Of a stretch of 64,000 bases of DNA, positions 61,537 to 64,000 are shown piece by piece. The notes beneath the pieces are model-generated. The model was given only the letters and a program-made list of their open reading frames with translations, was not told where the DNA came from and made no database searches. The stretch covers positions 248,001-312,000 of the forward strand of contig NZ_JAKIHP010000002.1 in NCBI RefSeq assembly GCF_021608265.1. Direction: 5' to 3'. The DNA comes from Flavobacterium wongokense. Its GTDB lineage: Bacteria > Bacteroidota > Bacteroidia > Flavobacteriales > Flavobacteriaceae. The position numbers and the translations under genes are program-made. Position 1 is the first letter of the stretch. The number at the start of each line of letters is the position of its first letter.

Positions 61537-64000
61537 TTATCTTTTAACAACCCTAACCGTTTCAACACTGTCTCCTTGTGATACAACTACGTTGTAAACG
61601 CCACTTGGATATTGGCTTCCAATGGTTGTGTCCTGCATCTCTGAAACGCTGATGTTTCTTTGTTCCATTAATCTGCCCAGCATGTCGTAAACCTTCAGGT
61701 TAACCGATGATTGACTGTTGGTTTTAATATCAAGCATAAAGTTGTCAGCAAAAGGATTCGGATAAGCAACTGCTTTGAATGGCATCATTGCTTTTACAAT
61801 TGTGCCTCCTTCATCGTCCCCATCTTCATTAGACGCTGTGAACAGGTCACAAGCCGTATCATAATCCCCAAATACGCCATTCAGTTTAATTGCCACAGAA
61901 ACATTGTAGATCTTACCTTCCTGTGCAATAGAGAAGTCGCTCAATTTGAAATGCGGATAGGTAATTTCTCTTTCTTCAAAGTTAACCACATCCTCTCCAC
62001 TGATTTCTTCTAGTTTAACTCTGTAGTGAGGGAAACCTGGATACGGAGAAATATTCAACTGTTGTGTCAATGATGTTGCTGTTGACAAACCACACTGACT
62101 TGGAATAAGGCTGGTAACCGGGAAGAATGGTGTTTTGATTTTACATTCAGCTCCATAACCTGACCAAACAGTAGAACTTCCGTTAAGTACGCTGTATTGA
62201 ACTGAAATCGCATAATTCGTATTGTATGCAAACGTAATTCCCTGGAAAGCTGTCAATGATGAGAAACGACTCGCATTTGGCACTGAATAATAGTACGTTG
62301 GATTTGGCCCGTTATCCGTGAACAATCTGATTCGGAATTGGTAAGACGTAGCATAAGATGCAGCAGCAGCCGAAATATTGGCATTCATTGCGGCCACTTG
62401 TGAACCACAGGTTGGTGAAGCTAAGTTCGTCAACGGAATTGATGGTGTGTTAACCGTACATTCTGCTCCGTAACCCGACTGAACAGGCAAACTTGTAATT
62501 GGATCTGTAAAAGTATACTGAACCGCTATTTTATAGCTGGTTGAATATTGCAATGGGAAACCTGTAAATGTATTTGCTCCAACGAAACGTGTTGCCGATT
62601 CTGAATAAGCATACGTTGGTGATGGATTTCCATCATTCAAACGAATACGGAAAGTATAGCCTAAAGCATTCAATCCTGCATTTGCTGTGATTGTTGTTGT
62701 CAAAGCTGCCAATGTCGCACCACAACTTGAAGTATTCAAGGTGATCAATTGAACTGATGGCGAATTTACAGTGATTGTATTTCCGGCAAAAGCTACAACT
62801 TCATCATTAATTACAGCCGAAGCCTTTATCGTAAACTGTGAATTATACGAATGGATTGAAGCCGGAATCGTTACGTAACGAGACGTTTGGATAATATCCG
62901 GAGCTGTTATTCCTGTTGTAAGGTTTTTGATTGAAAAACGATATTTAAGATTTGTTGAACCCGAATAAGTATATTCTACTGCTGGTACAGCGATAGATAA
63001 AGATGGCAGCGTCGAATTGTTATAAGAAGCTGTCATATTTACTACTACAGGTGTGCATCCTTCTGAGAAGGAACCATCACAATTGTCATCAATGTTGTTA
63101 TAGCAAATTTCAACTGCACCAGGATTGATTGCAGGATTACCATCATTACAATCTCCACCACCTAATACACTCAAAGTATATCCTGCACCTGGTGAAGTAC
63201 ATGAAGGTGTAGCTGCTCCTGTATAATAGTGATCTCCATCAGCATCTAAATACCATAATGGTTGTGGTGTGATGGTAATATTGGCCGGAGCACTCGTTGC
63301 AGAACAACCATTTGAATCGGTATAAGAATAAGTATAGGTTGTACTGCTTGTTCCAACGTAAGGGTTTGCAACACTAAAGTTACCTCCTATTGGTGAACCA
63401 ACTAAGGCAATTGATGTACCTGCACAACCACTTACATCAGAAGCCGTAACTACTGGCAATGGATTAACCGTTACAGTTGAAGAACCTGTTGCAAAAGTGG
63501 AGCCGCTGCAATTTGCATTCACAACACTACCCAAAGTTAAGGTAACATCTGCAGTAGCATTGGATGCTGTTATAATCTGATTAATTCCGGTCAAAAGTAA
63601 TTGTTGTGTTCCAACCTGACCTGTGATAGTATAATTCAGGGTAGCTCCATTAGATCCATTAACAGTAAACGTAGCATTAAAGCCTGAACAGATTGTTCCT
63701 CCATTACTAACAATAGTCGCTGAAGGTGTTGGATTTATTGTAACAGATGAACCATTTGTAGTAGTGCTGGTTGAAGCACTATTTCCAACCAAATCAAATA
63801 CAGTAGCTGTAAAGGTTACAAGAGTACCTGAACAAGTACCAACCAACTTTGTAGCAGACCATGAAGTACCACTTCCGCTAACGGTTGCAGCTGAGCCATC
63901 AATTGTTACTGACGGTGTAGATAATAATGCTTCAGAAGTAGTAAAACTTAAGGTAATTGTATCACCTGTTCCTGCTACTGAAGGGTTTGCATTGTTGGAT
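61537..64000 (-). CDS. Large secreted protein with Ig-like and MopE-type metal-binding motifs, T9SS type A (N-terminus outside window)
   Basis: The minus-strand frame is open from the window end to the stop at 61537, so at least 820 residues are seen and the start lies beyond 64000. It contains bacterial Ig-like segments (ATVFDLVGNSAS, TICSGFNATFTVNG), a segment WYLDADGDHYYTG followed by GGDCNDGNPAINPGAVEICYNNIDDNCDG (about 63070-63255), which matches the putative metal-binding motif found in MopE and many secreted proteins, and several repeats with YRFRI/YQFRIRL and SVQYS strands (about 61850-62760). The C-terminus (AYPNPFADNF to VRVVKR) is a type A sorting domain. A terminator follows at 61482. 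No enzymatic motif is seen. Confidence 0.9.
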   Translation of the reverse strand, partial: SNNANPSVAGTGDTITLSFTTSEALLSTPSVTIDGSAATVSGSGTSWSATKLVGTCSGTLVTFTATVFDLVGNSASTSTTTNGSSVTINPTPSATIVSNGGTICSGFNATFTVNGSNGATLNYTITGQVGTQQLLLTGINQIITASNATADVTLTLGSVVNANCSGSTFATGSSTVTVNPLPVVTASDVSGCAGTSIALVGSPIGGNFSVANPYVGTSSTTYTYSYTDSNGCSATSAPANITITPQPLWYLDADGDHYYTGAATPSCTSPGAGYTLSVLGGGDCNDGNPAINPGAVEICYNNIDDNCDGSFSEGCTPVVVNMTASYNNSTLPSLSIAVPAVEYTYSGSTNLKYRFSIKNLTTGITAPDIIQTSRYVTIPASIHSYNSQFTIKASAVINDEVVAFAGNTITVNSPSVQLITLNTSSCGATLAALTTTITANAGLNALGYTFRIRLNDGNPSPTYAYSESATRFVGANTFTGFPLQYSTSYKIAVQYTFTDPITSLPVQSGYGAECTVNTPSIPLTNLASPTCGSQVAAMNANISAAAASYATSYQFRIRLFTDNGPNPTYYYSVPNASRFSSLTAFQGITFAYNTNYAISVQYSVLNGSSTVWSGYGAECKIKTPFFPVTSLIPSQCGLSTATSLTQQLNISPYPGFPHYRVKLEEISGEDVVNFEEREITYPHFKLSDFSIAQEGKIYNVSVAIKLNGVFGDYDTACDLFTASNEDGDDEGGTIVKAMMPFKAVAYPNPFADNFMLDIKTNSQSSVNLKVYDMLGRLMEQRNISVSEMQDTTIGSQYPSGVYNVVVSQGDSVETVRVVKR

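Overview
The window comes from the chromosome of a member of the Flavobacteriaceae, most likely Flavobacterium or a close relative. The evidence is low G+C, starts without Shine-Dalgarno sites, TTG/TAnnTTTG promoter boxes, many type IX secretion (T9SS) proteins (type A and type B sorting domains, PorP/SprF, a PorE-like OmpA protein, PorD), and Bacteroidetes gene orders such as bamD-rpoZ-coaBC-porD-recN. I see no rRNA, tRNA, insertion sequence, prophage or CRISPR array.

Layout. 1-6500: the 3' end of a giant repetitive adhesin with a type B sorting domain, then its PorP/SprF partner and a TPR/propeller/OmpA protein. 6617-8617: ligA. 8712-10122: two tandem YhhN-like membrane proteins. 10099-11794: a 5'-nucleotidase split into two genes. 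11844-18267: a DUF6913-like gene, dapA, bamD, rpoZ, coaBC, porD and recN. 18324: fabV. 19619-24889: two paralogous T9SS type A secreted proteins, each with its own near-identical terminator. 25012-28972: glycosyltransferase, coaE and a two-component system. 36370-29107 (minus strand): a long co-directional run of Gfo/Idh, hydroxyacyl-CoA dehydrogenase, DUF1015, a small secreted protein, YggS, exonuclease/GIY-YIG, miaA and acyl-ACP thioesterase. 36469-39625: pcm, smpB, a VF530-like gene, GNAT and an aldose-1-epimerase-like gene. 39927-48934: a CAP lipoprotein, a DnaQ-like/DUF294 pair, an SF2 helicase, small conserved genes, an MscS channel and an OmpA porin.

49104-58599 is the most unusual part. 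Two convergent operons meet at 54249/54260. The plus operon holds an esterase, an ATP-grasp protein, a GCS2 carboxylate-amine ligase, a class I glutamine amidotransferase and an ATP-grasp-like protein. The minus operon holds an esterase with an N-terminal carbohydrate-binding-like module, an M17 leucyl aminopeptidase, an ATP-grasp ligase and a protein of unknown function. Together they look like an uncharacterised pathway that makes and breaks amide or ester bonds. 58759-61373 holds a small membrane protein and a second two-component system. 61537 to the window end is the C-terminal part of another large T9SS type A protein.

Outside the genes, two unrelated intergenic arrays (37671-37859 and 49822-50031) share an exact 21-bp period. 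Two copies of one dispersed hairpin element (29011-29110, 30790-30838) and one of another (38126-38181) sit at gene ends; at 29107 and 38179 the element edge overlaps a gene's TAG stop codon.
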